Source of the DNA: Okeania sp. SIO2C9 | GTDB taxonomy: Bacteria; Cyanobacteriota; Cyanobacteriia; Cyanobacteriales; Microcoleaceae | DNA length: 64,000 nt | Direction: 5' to 3' | Assembly (NCBI RefSeq): GCF_010672455.1 | Contig: NZ_JAAHGO010000004.1 | Span: 1 to 64,000, forward strand | Part shown: positions 30,223-39,921 of the stretch, in pieces | Layout of the letters: each line of letters starts with the position of its first letter | How positions within the stretch are numbered: the first letter of the stretch is position 1 | Position numbers and translations under genes: made by a program | The notes under the pieces: generated by a model | Seen by the model: the letters and a program-made list of their open reading frames with translations, nothing else | Told to the model about the DNA's origin: nothing | The model's database searches: none

Positions 30223-30656
30223 AAGCAATTACAGGAACACGAGTTTATTTAGATACTAATATCTTTATTTATGCAGTGGAAGGATATGCTGAATTTCAAG
30301 CTTTATTAAATGAGTTGTTTGAGGCTTTTGATAATGGAAATCTCAAAGCCATTACTAGCGAATTAACTTTAGCAGAAGTTTTAGTAAAACCATTAATTGA
30401 GAATAATACTGAAGTTTGTTTAATTTATGAAAATGCCATCCAAAATTCGCAATTGCTTGAAGTAGTACCAATCAATCGAAAAATTCTCATAGAATCAGCT
30501 TGATTAAGAACCATAATTAATTTAAGATTGCCAGATGCAATTCATGGTGCAACTGCAATTTTAAATGGATGTGAAACTTTTTTAACTAACGATAAACGCT
30601 TAGAGTCTCTTTCTGGTATTAATGTTGTTATTTTATCTGATTTTTTGTCTAGTTAA
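30210..30656 (+). pseudogene. PIN-domain toxin (VapC-like), copy 2, with in-frame TGA
   Basis: The first 97 residues are identical to copy 1, with the same TGA. The downstream half is identical until the last dozen codons, where the end differs (SDFLSS instead of SNL). Stop codon TAA is at 30654-30656. The shared lesion shows that duplication came after inactivation, or that gene conversion keeps the copies alike. Confidence 0.85.
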
Positions 30657-30937
30657 TTATCCAAAGTAATATCATTTTCGGTGCATGGCAGTGTTAGGCG
30701 TTGCTTGTTCCCATTTTAGAAAGTTGTTGTTGCTATGGGATGACGTTGCGATCGCTTTAGTTGATTAATTTTATAATTTTAGTTGAATAAAAAGTCATGC
30801 GTAAGGGCGAACAACCCCCAATGTATATATCGTATCACAATTTTTTATGAAATACTACCTGAAAAAGTTCTGATTTTTTGTGGTGCTTTCAAAAATGCAA
30901 TTTAGCGACTTCAGGTACATAGACATAGAATAGATTA

Positions 30938-31090
30938 AGAGGATATCTGAAAAGTTTTTTGATACTGAATTTTGCCCCCCTAGCCCCCCAATTTTGGGGG
31001 GAACAAGAATTTGCTTACTCTAGTCCCCCAATGGGTGGGGGATGCGCGGGGGCTTTGATGTAGCAAAAGGGACTTCTCAGACAACCTAAT
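30938..31090. mobile_element. Inverted-repeat element, AGGTTGTCTGAGAAGT type
   Basis: Left AAGAGGATATCTGAAAAGT; right ACTTCTCAGACAACCT. The middle is built of CCCCCTAGCCCCCCAATTTTGGGG-type repeats. A second copy lies at about 41503-41640 with the same right end (GGGACTTCTCAGACAACCT). Flanking TA suggests an IS630/Tc1-like target, which is inferred. From 31093 a half copy of the CTGCTATA element follows. Confidence 0.6.
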
Positions 31091-31221
31091 AAGATATAGC
31101 AGTCAAAGGAAAGGTAAAGGTTAGGATATATCAAAAGCTCAAAACTCAGACAAAGCAAGCTTCTTCCTTCTTCCTCCTTCCTTCTTCCTTCTTCCTTATT
31201 TTAAGTTGGCCATTAAATATT

Positions 31222-32643
31222 ATGGGATTACTAGATTTACAGAAATTTTTTCAAGCGACAAACCCCAGTCAGGTTCTGAAAGCAGATAGCCCAGAAGACG
31301 AAAAGTATTACATAGATTTTTCTGAAGTGCGGGGAGGCAAAATTATTGAAGAACTTCGGGAAAACATCACATTCTTTTCTCCAGATGAACCTACTTGTGA
31401 ACTATTTACAGGTCATATCGGTTGTGGCAAATCTACAGAATTATTACGACTGAAGGCAGCTTTAGAAAAAGCAGAATTTCATGTGGTTTATTTTGAATCT
31501 TCCCAAGATTTAGAAATGGGCGATGTTGATATTGGGGATATCATGTTAGCGATCGCTCGTCGAATTACAGAAAGTATTGGGAGCTTAGAAAAAATAACTT
31601 TGCCCCAACCAAGAGGTTTCCAAAGAATTATTGATGGAGCGACTAAACTTTTACAAACAGAGATAGAGTTGTCTGCGGAAGCTAAACTGCCTGGGGTTGG
31701 TGAAATTTCCGCTAGTTCGGAAGGTAAGTTTTCTATGGAAGCAGGTGTGCCAGGTATTGCGGAAGTGAAAGCTAGTGATGATGAGGGAGTTTCTCTAGCT
31801 TTGGGAATTGGTAAAATTACCGCTAAAACTAAGAAAAGTCTTGAACTGCGCAAGAAATTAAAAGATTATTTGGAACCGCAAACAGATAATATTCTGGAAA
31901 CTATCAACACAGAATTAATTGAACCTACCGTTGAGAAGTTGAAACAATATGGGAAAAAAGGTTTGGTAGTAATAGTTGATAACCTTGACCGTGTAGAAAA
32001 TGTAATTAAATCTGGGCGTCGCCCTCAACCTGAATATTTATTTGTAGATAGGGGAGAAAATTTACGCCTACTCAAGTGTCATCTTATTTATACGATGCCT
32101 TTGTCTCTAATGTTTTCCAATGATTACAATAGACTCACCAGTCGTCTAGCGGTGGAACCGAAAGTTTTGCCGATGGTACCTGTGAAACTGCGAGATGGTA
32201 ATGAATGTGTTTTGGGAATGAAGAATTTACGACAGATGGTTTTGGCGAGAGCATTTCCTGACTTAGACCCCGAACAGCGACTCGGTTTAATTTCGGAAGT
32301 TTTTGATGCGCCAGAAACACTCGATCGCCTCTGTCAAATTAGTGGGGGTCACGTTCGCGAATTATTGCAACTGTTGCGTAGCTTAATAACAAAAGAGCGG
32401 AAACTACCACTTTCTCGTGAATGGTTAGAAAGAGTTATTCGGGACAAAGGTAATCAAATGAAATTGGGAGTGGACGATCAAGAGTGGGAGTTGTTGCGTC
32501 AAGTACAAGAAAGTCAAGAGGTAAAGGGCGATCGGGAATATCAAATTCTGGTTGGTACTAGGTTAGTATATGAATATCGAGACAGTCAGGGGTCTTGGTT
32601 TCAAGTGAACCCAATATTGGCAGAATTGGGAAATTTAATTTAA
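31222..32643 (+). CDS. P-loop NTPase (AAA/STAND-like) paired with the downstream WD40 protein
   Basis: The protein has 473 residues. Walker A is GHIGCGKST (64-72) and Walker B is VVIVDNLDR (about 247-255). An insertion of small glycine/serine-rich repeats (ELSAEAKLPGVGEISASSEG-like, about 150-200) sits between them. The C-terminal half contains ISGGHVRELLQLLRSL, a sensor/lid-like helical segment, and a winged-helix-like end. Proteins opening with a LLDLQKFFQATNP-type stretch are common in cyanobacteria, often beside large STAND proteins. The function is not established; a regulatory or conflict-system ATPase is likely. The next gene on the same strand is the giant STAND-WD40 protein, 583 bases on, separated by repeat arrays. 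Confidence 0.8.
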   Translation: MGLLDLQKFFQATNPSQVLKADSPEDEKYYIDFSEVRGGKIIEELRENITFFSPDEPTCELFTGHIGCGKSTELLRLKAALEKAEFHVVYFESSQDLEMGDVDIGDIMLAIARRITESIGSLEKITLPQPRGFQRIIDGATKLLQTEIELSAEAKLPGVGEISASSEGKFSMEAGVPGIAEVKASDDEGVSLALGIGKITAKTKKSLELRKKLKDYLEPQTDNILETINTELIEPTVEKLKQYGKKGLVVIVDNLDRVENVIKSGRRPQPEYLFVDRGENLRLLKCHLIYTMPLSLMFSNDYNRLTSRLAVEPKVLPMVPVKLRDGNECVLGMKNLRQMVLARAFPDLDPEQRLGLISEVFDAPETLDRLCQISGGHVRELLQLLRSLITKERKLPLSREWLERVIRDKGNQMKLGVDDQEWELLRQVQESQEVKGDREYQILVGTRLVYEYRDSQGSWFQVNPILAELGNLI

Positions 32644-32873
32644 TAGTTTGTAATAGGGCTTTAGCCCCAAATAATATAGTTTGTAGTAGAGCTTTAGCCC
32701 CAAATAATATAGTTTGTAATAGAGCTTTAGCCCCAAATAATATAGTTTGTAATAGAGCTTTAGCCCCAAATAATATAGTTTGTAGTAGAGCTTTAGCCCC
32801 AAATAATATAGTTTGTAGTAGGGCTTTAGCCCCAAATAATATAGTTTGTAGTAGGGCTTTAGCCCCAAATAAT
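32643..32873. repeat. 33-base tandem repeat, seven copies
   Basis: The unit is TAGTTTGTAATAGGGCTTTA followed by GCCCCAAATAATA, 33 bases, seven times, with G/A and A/G changes. Each unit contains the palindrome GGGCTTTAGCCC or GAGCTTTAGCCC. It begins at the stop of the NTPase gene. Because 33 is a multiple of 3, both strands stay open; these frames are not genes. Confidence 0.95.
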
Positions 32874-33049
32874 TAGGACTTAGACACCCGCAATGTATTT
32901 TCGTCATTTAGGGTTTGCGGAGCATTCCGGGACAGAAAGCAATCTCAAATTCTAGATCGCTTGTTTTTGACTGCCTGTTGAAGAGCGATCGCAAGTCTAG
33001 GCAATAGTAACTTTTAGCTAGCTATTCTAATGCACCATTTTAGATGTGT

Positions 33050-33210
33050 CAGTCCACTACGAGCATTGACTGGGCTAAAGCCCTACTACGAGCATTGACT
33101 GGGCTAAAGCCTTACTACGAGCATTGACTGGGCTGAAGCCCTACTACGAGCATTGACTGGGCTGAAGCCCTACTACGAGCATTGACTGGGCTGAAGCCCT
33201 ACTACGAGCA
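33050..33210. repeat. 29-base tandem repeat, five to six copies
   Basis: The unit is GGGCTAAAGCCCTACTACGA followed by GCATTGACT. It carries GGGCTAAAGCCC, the same palindrome core as the 33-base array upstream but in a different frame. The last unit runs into the start region of the STAND gene and supplies an extra in-frame TTG at 33182. Confidence 0.95.
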
Positions 33211-33226
33211 TAATCAATATAACACT

Positions 33227-36200
33227 ATGACAAACCCAAACAAACTAGAAAATCTTTCACAGAAAAATCAAAATTCTTTACAGGAATTAGCCTTTGCTCT
33301 TGAAGCTGAAGGGAAAAATTTTTCTTTGATTTTAGCTCGTTGTAATTTTAAGAGTTTACAACATAATCTCATACAAATATTAGCTAATATCTGTTCTCTA
33401 AAAATTCAGCAACTTAATTTAGAACCATCTGCAATTACTCTTTATACTACTATTGAAAAACAAATAGGAAATGAACAATTTCAAGCTTTAATGGTATTGG
33501 GTTTAGAGTCTGTCAAAGAAATTTCTCGACTATTGCCTAGTGCTAATCAAATTCGGGGAGAATTTAGCGACAATTTTCACTTTCCATTGGTGCTGTGGGT
33601 GACGGATAATGTGTTAGCTGAAATGATTCGTTTGGCACCAGATTTTTATAGTTGGGCAGTGACAATTGATTTTGAAGCTTCTACTAATAATGTGGTTGAT
33701 TTTATTCGGTCAACTAGCGAAGATGTTTATCAAAAAACTTTCGAGTCTGGGAATATTTTTCTGGGCAAAGATGATTTTGATAGTTGCACTGGTATCCAAC
33801 TTAAGGCGGCTTTTCAAGAGTTATTAAATGGTGGGGTAAAAATAGAATCGGAATTAGAGGCAAGTTTTGAATTTGCTCTGGGAAAATTAGGTGATGATTT
33901 GGAGGAATCTCGGCAACATTATGAGCAGAGTTTAGTGTTGTGGAAAGAAAATAATAATCTGGTAAAACAAGGATATTTGTTATTTTATTTGGGTTTATGG
34001 TGGCGAGACTATGCTGAAGGAAATCGTCAGGAATATCAGCATAGTTGTCTACGGGCAAAAGATTATTTTCAGGAATGTATAGATTGTTTTGAAATTGCTC
34101 AAAGAAGTGATTTAGTAGATAGATTTATTAATTATTTGGCAGAGGTTAATCATCGACTTTTGGATTGGGATGAGTTGGAAAAAGTTGCTGAAAAAGCTTT
34201 AAATCTTCATCAAAGTCATCAAACAAAATTTAGGATGGCAAGAGCTTATGGATTTTTAGCAGAAGTTAAGTCGAATCGAAAAGTTTGGCATGAAACTCAA
34301 GAATTAGCTGAACAAGCATTATCTTTACTAGCAGAATCTATTGATGAAATATCCAATGATTCTGAAAAAAATAACCAAGTATTAGATTGGGAACTCCACT
34401 ATCACAAAGGTTGGTATTTATTTTCTTTAGCTAAAGCTCAAAAAAATCTTGACCAAGTAGAAAAAGCAGTTACAACTTTAGAAGCAGCAAAAAGTATTAC
34501 TAAGCCTAGTTACGACCCCGAACTTTATCGGTTAATTTTGAAAGAATTGGGAAATTGTTATTTCCATAGAGGAGATTATTTACCAGCATTTAATCAAAAA
34601 CTAGAACAACAAGAAATTGAGACTCAATTTGCTATTAAAGCTTTCATTGGAGCCGGGAAATTACAGCCAAGAAAACATCGTTCTAATCCTGCTTTATCCT
34701 CGATTCAAGCATCAAAAAAACTCACTCAAGAAATAGCTACTTCTGGTAGGTTGCCAGATGTAGAAAATTTAGTCAATCGGATTAAAGTTTCTCACCATAG
34801 ATTCACAATTTTGTATGGTTCTTCTGGAGTTGGTAAAAGTTCTTTAGTGGAAGCTGGATTAATTCCAATTTTGAAAGGAGACTCTGTAGATTCTAGGGAT
34901 ATTTTGCCAGTTTTGCAGCAAGTTTATACTGATTGGAGGCAAAATCTTGGTGATAGTTTGGCAAAGGCTATTTCAGAGTTGGAAAATAGGGAATATAATC
35001 CCCCTAAATCCCCCTTAGAAAGGCGGACTTTTAAGACTTCCCCCTCAGAAATGGAGTGCTTTGAAGACTCTCCTTTTAGAAATATGAGGCACATTGACGA
35101 TCCCCCTAAATCCCCCTTAGAAAGGGGGACTTTGAAGACTTCTCCCTTAGAAAAGGAGACTTTGAAGACTCCCTTAGAAAACTCCCCCCTTCTTAAGGGG
35201 GGTAGGGGGGGATCTAAAACTGTACCTCATAGATTAAAGAACTACGATAGTTTTATTAATTCTAATGATGACTTATTGTCAATTTTAAGAGCGCTGGAAA
35301 AGCAGAATAAAGTCACTGTTTTAATCTTCGACCAATTTGAGGAATTTTTCTTTAATAATAAGGATATAAATCAACGACTACAATTTTATGATTTTCTCCA
35401 AGAATGTTTGAAAATTTCTTTTGTCAATGTAATTATTTCCCTGCGAGAAGATTTCATTAACTATCTTTTAGAATGTAATCGTCTGGTCAGTTTAGATATT
35501 ATTAATAATGACATTATCAGCAAAAAACATATCTATTATATTGGTGATTTTTCTATCGAAAATGCTAAGTCTGTAATTCAAGGAATAACATCTCAGACTA
35601 CTTTTACTTTAACCCCAGAATTAATAGATGAATTAGTCAAAGATTTAGCAGGAAATTTGAATACTGTGCGACCAATTGAGTTACAAATTGTGGGGTCGCA
35701 GTTGCAAAATGAGAATATTACAACTTTAGTAGAATATCAAAAAAAGGGTCCGAAACAAGCTTTCGTCGGGCGGTATTTAGAAGAGGTAATTAAGTATTGC
35801 GGACCGGAGAATGAAAGGTTAGCAAAAGTAGTTTTATATTTCCTCACAGATGAGAATAATACTCGCCCGCTCAAAAGTCGGGTGGAGCTGGAGGAATATA
35901 CTGAGAAACCCGAACGGATGGAATTAATTTTGACAGTTTTAGTTAAGTCTAGGTTAGTTTTTAGAATTCCCGCAATTCCTTCAGATAATTATCAATTAAT
36001 TCACGATTATTTGGCATATTTTGTCAGAAAAGAAATGTCAGAAGCAGCTCAGATATCTGCTGAGTTGGAGAAGGAAAGAGAGCTGCGGAAACAGACAGAA
36101 AAAATGTTAAACGATGCTTTGAGAAAACAATTAAATGCTGCTCGTCGTGCGGCTATTACTTTAGGGGGAATGGTGTTAGCTGTTGGAGGACTTGCTGTTA

Positions 36201-39200
36201 CGGCAACCTTATTCGGAATTAACACTTATTTGTTAGGTTTAAGTACTGCTTCTAAGCAAAATCAAGAATTAGATAGGTTGGTATCTGCTATTGAAGTAGG
36301 AAAGAAATTAAAATTGTTATCTTTTGGAGCAACTCCAGGAACTAAACTGGAAGTTTTGTCAGAATTAAGTACAGCAATTCAGGAAGTAAAAGAGTTTAAT
36401 AGATTTAAGCATGAGGATGGTGTGACTCATGTCAGTGTTAGTAATGATGAAAAAATGATTGCCACAGGGAGTAAAGATAATACAGTAAAAGTTTGGTGGG
36501 TTGATGGTAGTAAAGAGGAAAAAACCTTTGATGAACATAAGGATGATATTACTCAGGTTGACTTTAGCTCTGATGGTAAAATAGTTGCTTCTGCTAGTAA
36601 AGATAATCGAGCAATAATTAGGTGGATAGATGGTAGTAGAAAGCCTATAGTATTAGAACATAATGATGATGTCTTGGATGTTAGTTTTAGTCTAAATAAT
36701 CAATTTGTAGCTACAGCTTGTCAAGATAAAATAGTGCGAATTTGGAATATAAAAGATGGTAGTTTAGTTAAAACTTTTGATAGTCATACTGCTCCTGTTG
36801 CTCATGTTACTTTTAGTCCTAATGGTAAAGTTGTTGCTTCTGCTGATATAAACAATACTATAAAACTTTGGTTTATTGATGGAGGAAAAAAAGTGGATAT
36901 TAATAATTATGGAACAATTGATTTAAGGTTTGTAAATAACAAAGTAATTCTTTTGTCTAGCAAAAATAGTGATTTTAAAGCGTATAATTTGGACGGAGAA
37001 GTTATCAAAATGTACAGATATTTTCCTTTTGCTAGCTTGAAAGACAATTTTTTAATGGTTACTGTTAACAAAGAACACGACTATTCCAAAGATTATGGTT
37101 TTTTTATAGATAAACATAAACAAGATGTTTTTCATGTGGCTTTTGACGATCGTTATATTGGTTCCAATATAGATGAGCCTATAACCTCAGCCAGTAATTA
37201 TAATAAAGTCATATTTTGGGCACTTGATAATGATTTGATGTCTAGTGATTACCAAAATATTTTATTTAGCTTTAACAAGAAAATTACTGCGACTGTTATT
37301 GATGATGTAGTAGATGAAAAACTAAAAATCAAGAGGAATAATGGCTCTTTTATTTTAACAATACCTGACTTTAATGCCTTTGGCTTCAGTCCTAAAAATC
37401 AAAATCTTATTACTAACAATAGTAACTACAGTTACACTCCTAAATTATGGAATATTGATAAAGGAGAAATAATTCTACAGGAAAATACTGGATATGTAAA
37501 AAAGATCGACGTTAGCCCTGATGGAAAAACAATTGTTGCTATTAGTAATGATAACTTTATTAAATTATGGAATAATGATGGTTTACTTATCAAGCATCTA
37601 GAGCATTATGGAGCAGAAGAGATTTATTTGAGTCCAGACAGCAAAATTATTGCTTCTGTTAGTCAAGATAAAATTAAACTTTGGAGTAATAAAGGTAAAC
37701 TAATTGCCGAACTATATGGAAATTATCAACAACTGCAAAAACTTATTTTTAGTCCAGACAGTCAGGCTATTAGTTTAGTAACTCGTGACGAAGTAATTTT
37801 TTTTAGTAGGAATGGCAAATTAATTAGTTCTTTTCAGGAAAGTAATGAAATAATTAAAGACGTTATTCTCAGTCCAGATAAACAATTAATTGCTACTCGA
37901 GCCTATAATAAAGTTAAATTATTTAATTTTGACGGTAAATTAATTAAAGATTTAGGCGGTCACTATCAAAAAGTTAAAAAGATAATTTTTAGCCCAGATA
38001 GTCAGATTATTGCTTCTATTGGTGACGATCATTTTGCTAAACTTTGGAAAAGGAATGGTACTTACATAGGTAAATTAAAGTCTCCAGGCCAATATTTAAT
38101 AAGCCTCTACTTTAAGTATGATAGTAAGGCTATTATTACTATTAGCAGAGATTTTTATGATTCTAGAAAAAGTATAATTAAGTTGTGGAAAAGTGATGGA
38201 ACTCCAATGACATCAAATAAAATTTATGATTTTGAAATTGAGGATATTCAGTTACATCCAAATACTAATTTTATTGTTTCTACTACTGATAATTTTATCA
38301 AACTTTGGAACTATGATGGAAATTTAATTACAGGATATTACGCTGAAAGCTTTGATATTAGTTATGATGGTAAAATAATTGCTATAGCTAGTGACAATAC
38401 TATTAAACTTTTGAGTAGTAAAAATAATAAAGAAATAAAGACTATTTCAAGAAATCAAAACGATGTTAAAGAAATAATTTTTAGTCCTGATGGAAACATA
38501 TTTGCTTCTATTGAGAACGATCGCAACTCTACTAATGAAGAAAATATAATTATTTTTTGGGATAGAGAGGGTAATGAGCTAAAAACTGTTAGGGGAAATA
38601 AAGTTAGTTTTAATGAAAGCAATAATACTATTTATTCTATTAGTGAAGGTCAAGATTGTAAAACCCTAATATTTTGGCAAGTTAAAGGTAAAAAACTAGA
38701 AAGTACTAAAGAGTATGATTTTTGTGAACAATTTGCTTCAATTTTAGACTATAGTGATGATCGCCAAATAATTGTTTGGGGTAAAAAAGAATATCTGTTA
38801 AAACTCTGGAATATTGATAGTGAGTTAATCAGAACTTTCAAAGGTCATAATGCTAAAGTGAGTAGTGTCAGTTTCAGTCATGATGGAAAAAAAATTGTCT
38901 CTGGTAGCTATGACGATACTATTAAAATTTGGCACAGGGATGGTAGGTTAATCAATACGATTCAAGAAAAGAATGATGTAAACACTGTAACTTTCAGCCC
39001 TAATGATAAACATATTCTCTCTGGTAGTGATGATGAAACATTAAAGCTTTGGAGTTTGGATGGAAAACTTATCCATACCTTTGAGGGTCATACAGATATA
39101 GTAACAAAGGCAACTTTTAGCTCTGATGGCACAATTATTGCTTCAGTTAGTAGTAATGATACTGTTATACTATGGGATATTAGGACTAAAAAAATCAAAA

Positions 39201-39523
39201 CACTCATTGAGAATGATGACGAGTCGGTTGAGACTATCAGTTTCAGTGCTAATAGTGATATCCTAGCCATCGAACATGACGATGGTAAAGTAACACTCCA
39301 TCTACTCAATGGCATCTTTGTCAAACAAACCTACCTCTACACAACAAATTCATTCTTAGGTGAAAAATTTAATCCTAATGGGAAAACGATCGCTGTACAA
39401 AACCAGTCAGGAGTCTTACTTTTAAATGCAGACTTAGACGACCTACTCAACCGTGCTTGTAATTGGGCGAGTGCTTATCTCAAAACCACTGAAAATGAAG
39501 ATATAAAACATCTTTGCGATTAA
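33227..39523 (+). CDS. Giant STAND protein: N-terminal domain, TPR, nSTAND ATPase, membrane helix, WD40 repeats
   Basis: The protein has 2,098 residues from ATG 33227. A TTG at 33182 lies in a tandem repeat and is less likely. An N-terminal domain of about 190 residues contains FPLVLWVTDNVLAEMIRLAP, reminiscent of NTPase-like domains preceding TPR regions. TPR-like helices (about 200-470) include LYRLILKELGNCYFHRGDY. The STAND ATPase has Walker A GSSGVGKSS (about 531) and Walker B VLIFDQFEEF (about 697). A repeat-derived insert lies at about 592-664. A hydrophobic segment (GGMVLAVGGLAVTATLFG) lies near 980-1000. About twenty WD40 blades follow from about 1058 (SFSHDGKKIVSGSYDDTIKIW). Such proteins act as sensors that oligomerise on ligand binding. 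No effector domain is obvious, so the partner NTPase upstream may matter. Confidence 0.88.
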   Translation: MTNPNKLENLSQKNQNSLQELAFALEAEGKNFSLILARCNFKSLQHNLIQILANICSLKIQQLNLEPSAITLYTTIEKQIGNEQFQALMVLGLESVKEISRLLPSANQIRGEFSDNFHFPLVLWVTDNVLAEMIRLAPDFYSWAVTIDFEASTNNVVDFIRSTSEDVYQKTFESGNIFLGKDDFDSCTGIQLKAAFQELLNGGVKIESELEASFEFALGKLGDDLEESRQHYEQSLVLWKENNNLVKQGYLLFYLGLWWRDYAEGNRQEYQHSCLRAKDYFQECIDCFEIAQRSDLVDRFINYLAEVNHRLLDWDELEKVAEKALNLHQSHQTKFRMARAYGFLAEVKSNRKVWHETQELAEQALSLLAESIDEISNDSEKNNQVLDWELHYHKGWYLFSLAKAQKNLDQVEKAVTTLEAAKSITKPSYDPELYRLILKELGNCYFHRGDYLPAFNQKLEQQEIETQFAIKAFIGAGKLQPRKHRSNPALSSIQASKKLTQEIATSGRLPDVENLVNRIKVSHHRFTILYGSSGVGKSSLVEAGLIPILKGDSVDSRDILPVLQQVYTDWRQNLGDSLAKAISELENREYNPPKSPLERRTFKTSPSEMECFEDSPFRNMRHIDDPPKSPLERGTLKTSPLEKETLKTPLENSPLLKGGRGGSKTVPHRLKNYDSFINSNDDLLSILRALEKQNKVTVLIFDQFEEFFFNNKDINQRLQFYDFLQECLKISFVNVIISLREDFINYLLECNRLVSLDIINNDIISKKHIYYIGDFSIENAKSVIQGITSQTTFTLTPELIDELVKDLAGNLNTVRPIELQIVGSQLQNENITTLVEYQKKGPKQAFVGRYLEEVIKYCGPENERLAKVVLYFLTDENNTRPLKSRVELEEYTEKPERMELILTVLVKSRLVFRIPAIPSDNYQLIHDYLAYFVRKEMSEAAQISAELEKERELRKQTEKMLNDALRKQLNAARRAAITLGGMVLAVGGLAVTATLFGINTYLLGLSTASKQNQELDRLVSAIEVGKKLKLLSFGATPGTKLEVLSELSTAIQEVKEFNRFKHEDGVTHVSVSNDEKMIATGSKDNTVKVWWVDGSKEEKTFDEHKDDITQVDFSSDGKIVASASKDNRAIIRWIDGSRKPIVLEHNDDVLDVSFSLNNQFVATACQDKIVRIWNIKDGSLVKTFDSHTAPVAHVTFSPNGKVVASADINNTIKLWFIDGGKKVDINNYGTIDLRFVNNKVILLSSKNSDFKAYNLDGEVIKMYRYFPFASLKDNFLMVTVNKEHDYSKDYGFFIDKHKQDVFHVAFDDRYIGSNIDEPITSASNYNKVIFWALDNDLMSSDYQNILFSFNKKITATVIDDVVDEKLKIKRNNGSFILTIPDFNAFGFSPKNQNLITNNSNYSYTPKLWNIDKGEIILQENTGYVKKIDVSPDGKTIVAISNDNFIKLWNNDGLLIKHLEHYGAEEIYLSPDSKIIASVSQDKIKLWSNKGKLIAELYGNYQQLQKLIFSPDSQAISLVTRDEVIFFSRNGKLISSFQESNEIIKDVILSPDKQLIATRAYNKVKLFNFDGKLIKDLGGHYQKVKKIIFSPDSQIIASIGDDHFAKLWKRNGTYIGKLKSPGQYLISLYFKYDSKAIITISRDFYDSRKSIIKLWKSDGTPMTSNKIYDFEIEDIQLHPNTNFIVSTTDNFIKLWNYDGNLITGYYAESFDISYDGKIIAIASDNTIKLLSSKNNKEIKTISRNQNDVKEIIFSPDGNIFASIENDRNSTNEENIIIFWDREGNELKTVRGNKVSFNESNNTIYSISEGQDCKTLIFWQVKGKKLESTKEYDFCEQFASILDYSDDRQIIVWGKKEYLLKLWNIDSELIRTFKGHNAKVSSVSFSHDGKKIVSGSYDDTIKIWHRDGRLINTIQEKNDVNTVTFSPNDKHILSGSDDETLKLWSLDGKLIHTFEGHTDIVTKATFSSDGTIIASVSSNDTVILWDIRTKKIKTLIENDDESVETISFSANSDILAIEHDDGKVTLHLLNGIFVKQTYLYTTNSFLGEKFNPNGKTIAVQNQSGVLLLNADLDDLLNRACNWASAYLKTTENEDIKHLCD
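34999..35217 (+). repeat. In-frame CCCCCTAAATCCCCCTTAG repeat inside the STAND gene
   Basis: About 219 bases (73 codons) built of copies of a CCCCTAAATCCCCCTTAGAA unit plus a terminal CCCCCCTTCTTAAGGGGGG-like palindrome. It is translated as PPKSPLERGTLKTSP-type peptides. It lies between the Walker A and Walker B motifs. The surrounding protein reads through without a shift. The same CCCCTTTTAAGGGG-style sequence is common in the intergenic DNA of this window. Confidence 0.9.
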
Positions 39524-39831
39524 GACCTTCCTCAAAAACACTACAATATTCTTTAACTTCATTATTATTCGAGGGTATAGAAAACATAATAATTTCTCTA
39601 CCCGACTCCCTGCGAGTCTACGTCGAAGAACAACTACAACTTGGTAGTTATAAAAATGCCAGCGAGTATTTTATGCTCCTAGTGCAGCAAGACCAACAAC
39701 CTCAAACCAAGCAACCCTTAGAAACAAAGTTAATCCAAGGTATAGAGTCTAGTCCCTCCGAACCCATGACTGCACAAAACTGGGATGAAATTCGTCAAGC
39801 AGTGCGAGAAAGAAGTGTCAAGCGATCGTAA
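39514..39831 (+). CDS. ParD/CopG-like antitoxin protein, start uncertain
   Basis: The conserved part reads IIISLPDSLRVYVEEQLQLG, then YKNASEYFMLLVQQDQ. This is the ribbon-helix-helix layout of ParD-type antitoxins. A linker and a short C-terminal tail (DEIRQAVRERSVKRS) follow. The frame opens only from TTG at 39514, overlapping the STAND gene's last ten bases. The family's usual start would fall at the codon ATA 39583-39585 before ENIIISL, probably a former ATG. No ParE toxin follows; a Uma2 nuclease does. Confidence 0.65.
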   Translation: MRLRPSSKTLQYSLTSLLFEGIENIIISLPDSLRVYVEEQLQLGSYKNASEYFMLLVQQDQQPQTKQPLETKLIQGIESSPSEPMTAQNWDEIRQAVRERSVKRS

Positions 39832-39921
39832 AAATAAAACTAAAGTATTTTTCTTAAAAGAGCGATCGTCAATTCTGACTATAATAAAAAATACACCTTT
39901 TCAACTTTTCCCACAAAACCC

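Noticed and set aside
32595-32907. Open frames of 90-93 residues over the 33-base tandem repeat, both strands
   Set aside because: The unit length is a multiple of three, so frames stay open by chance; no start signals and no similarity to a protein family.
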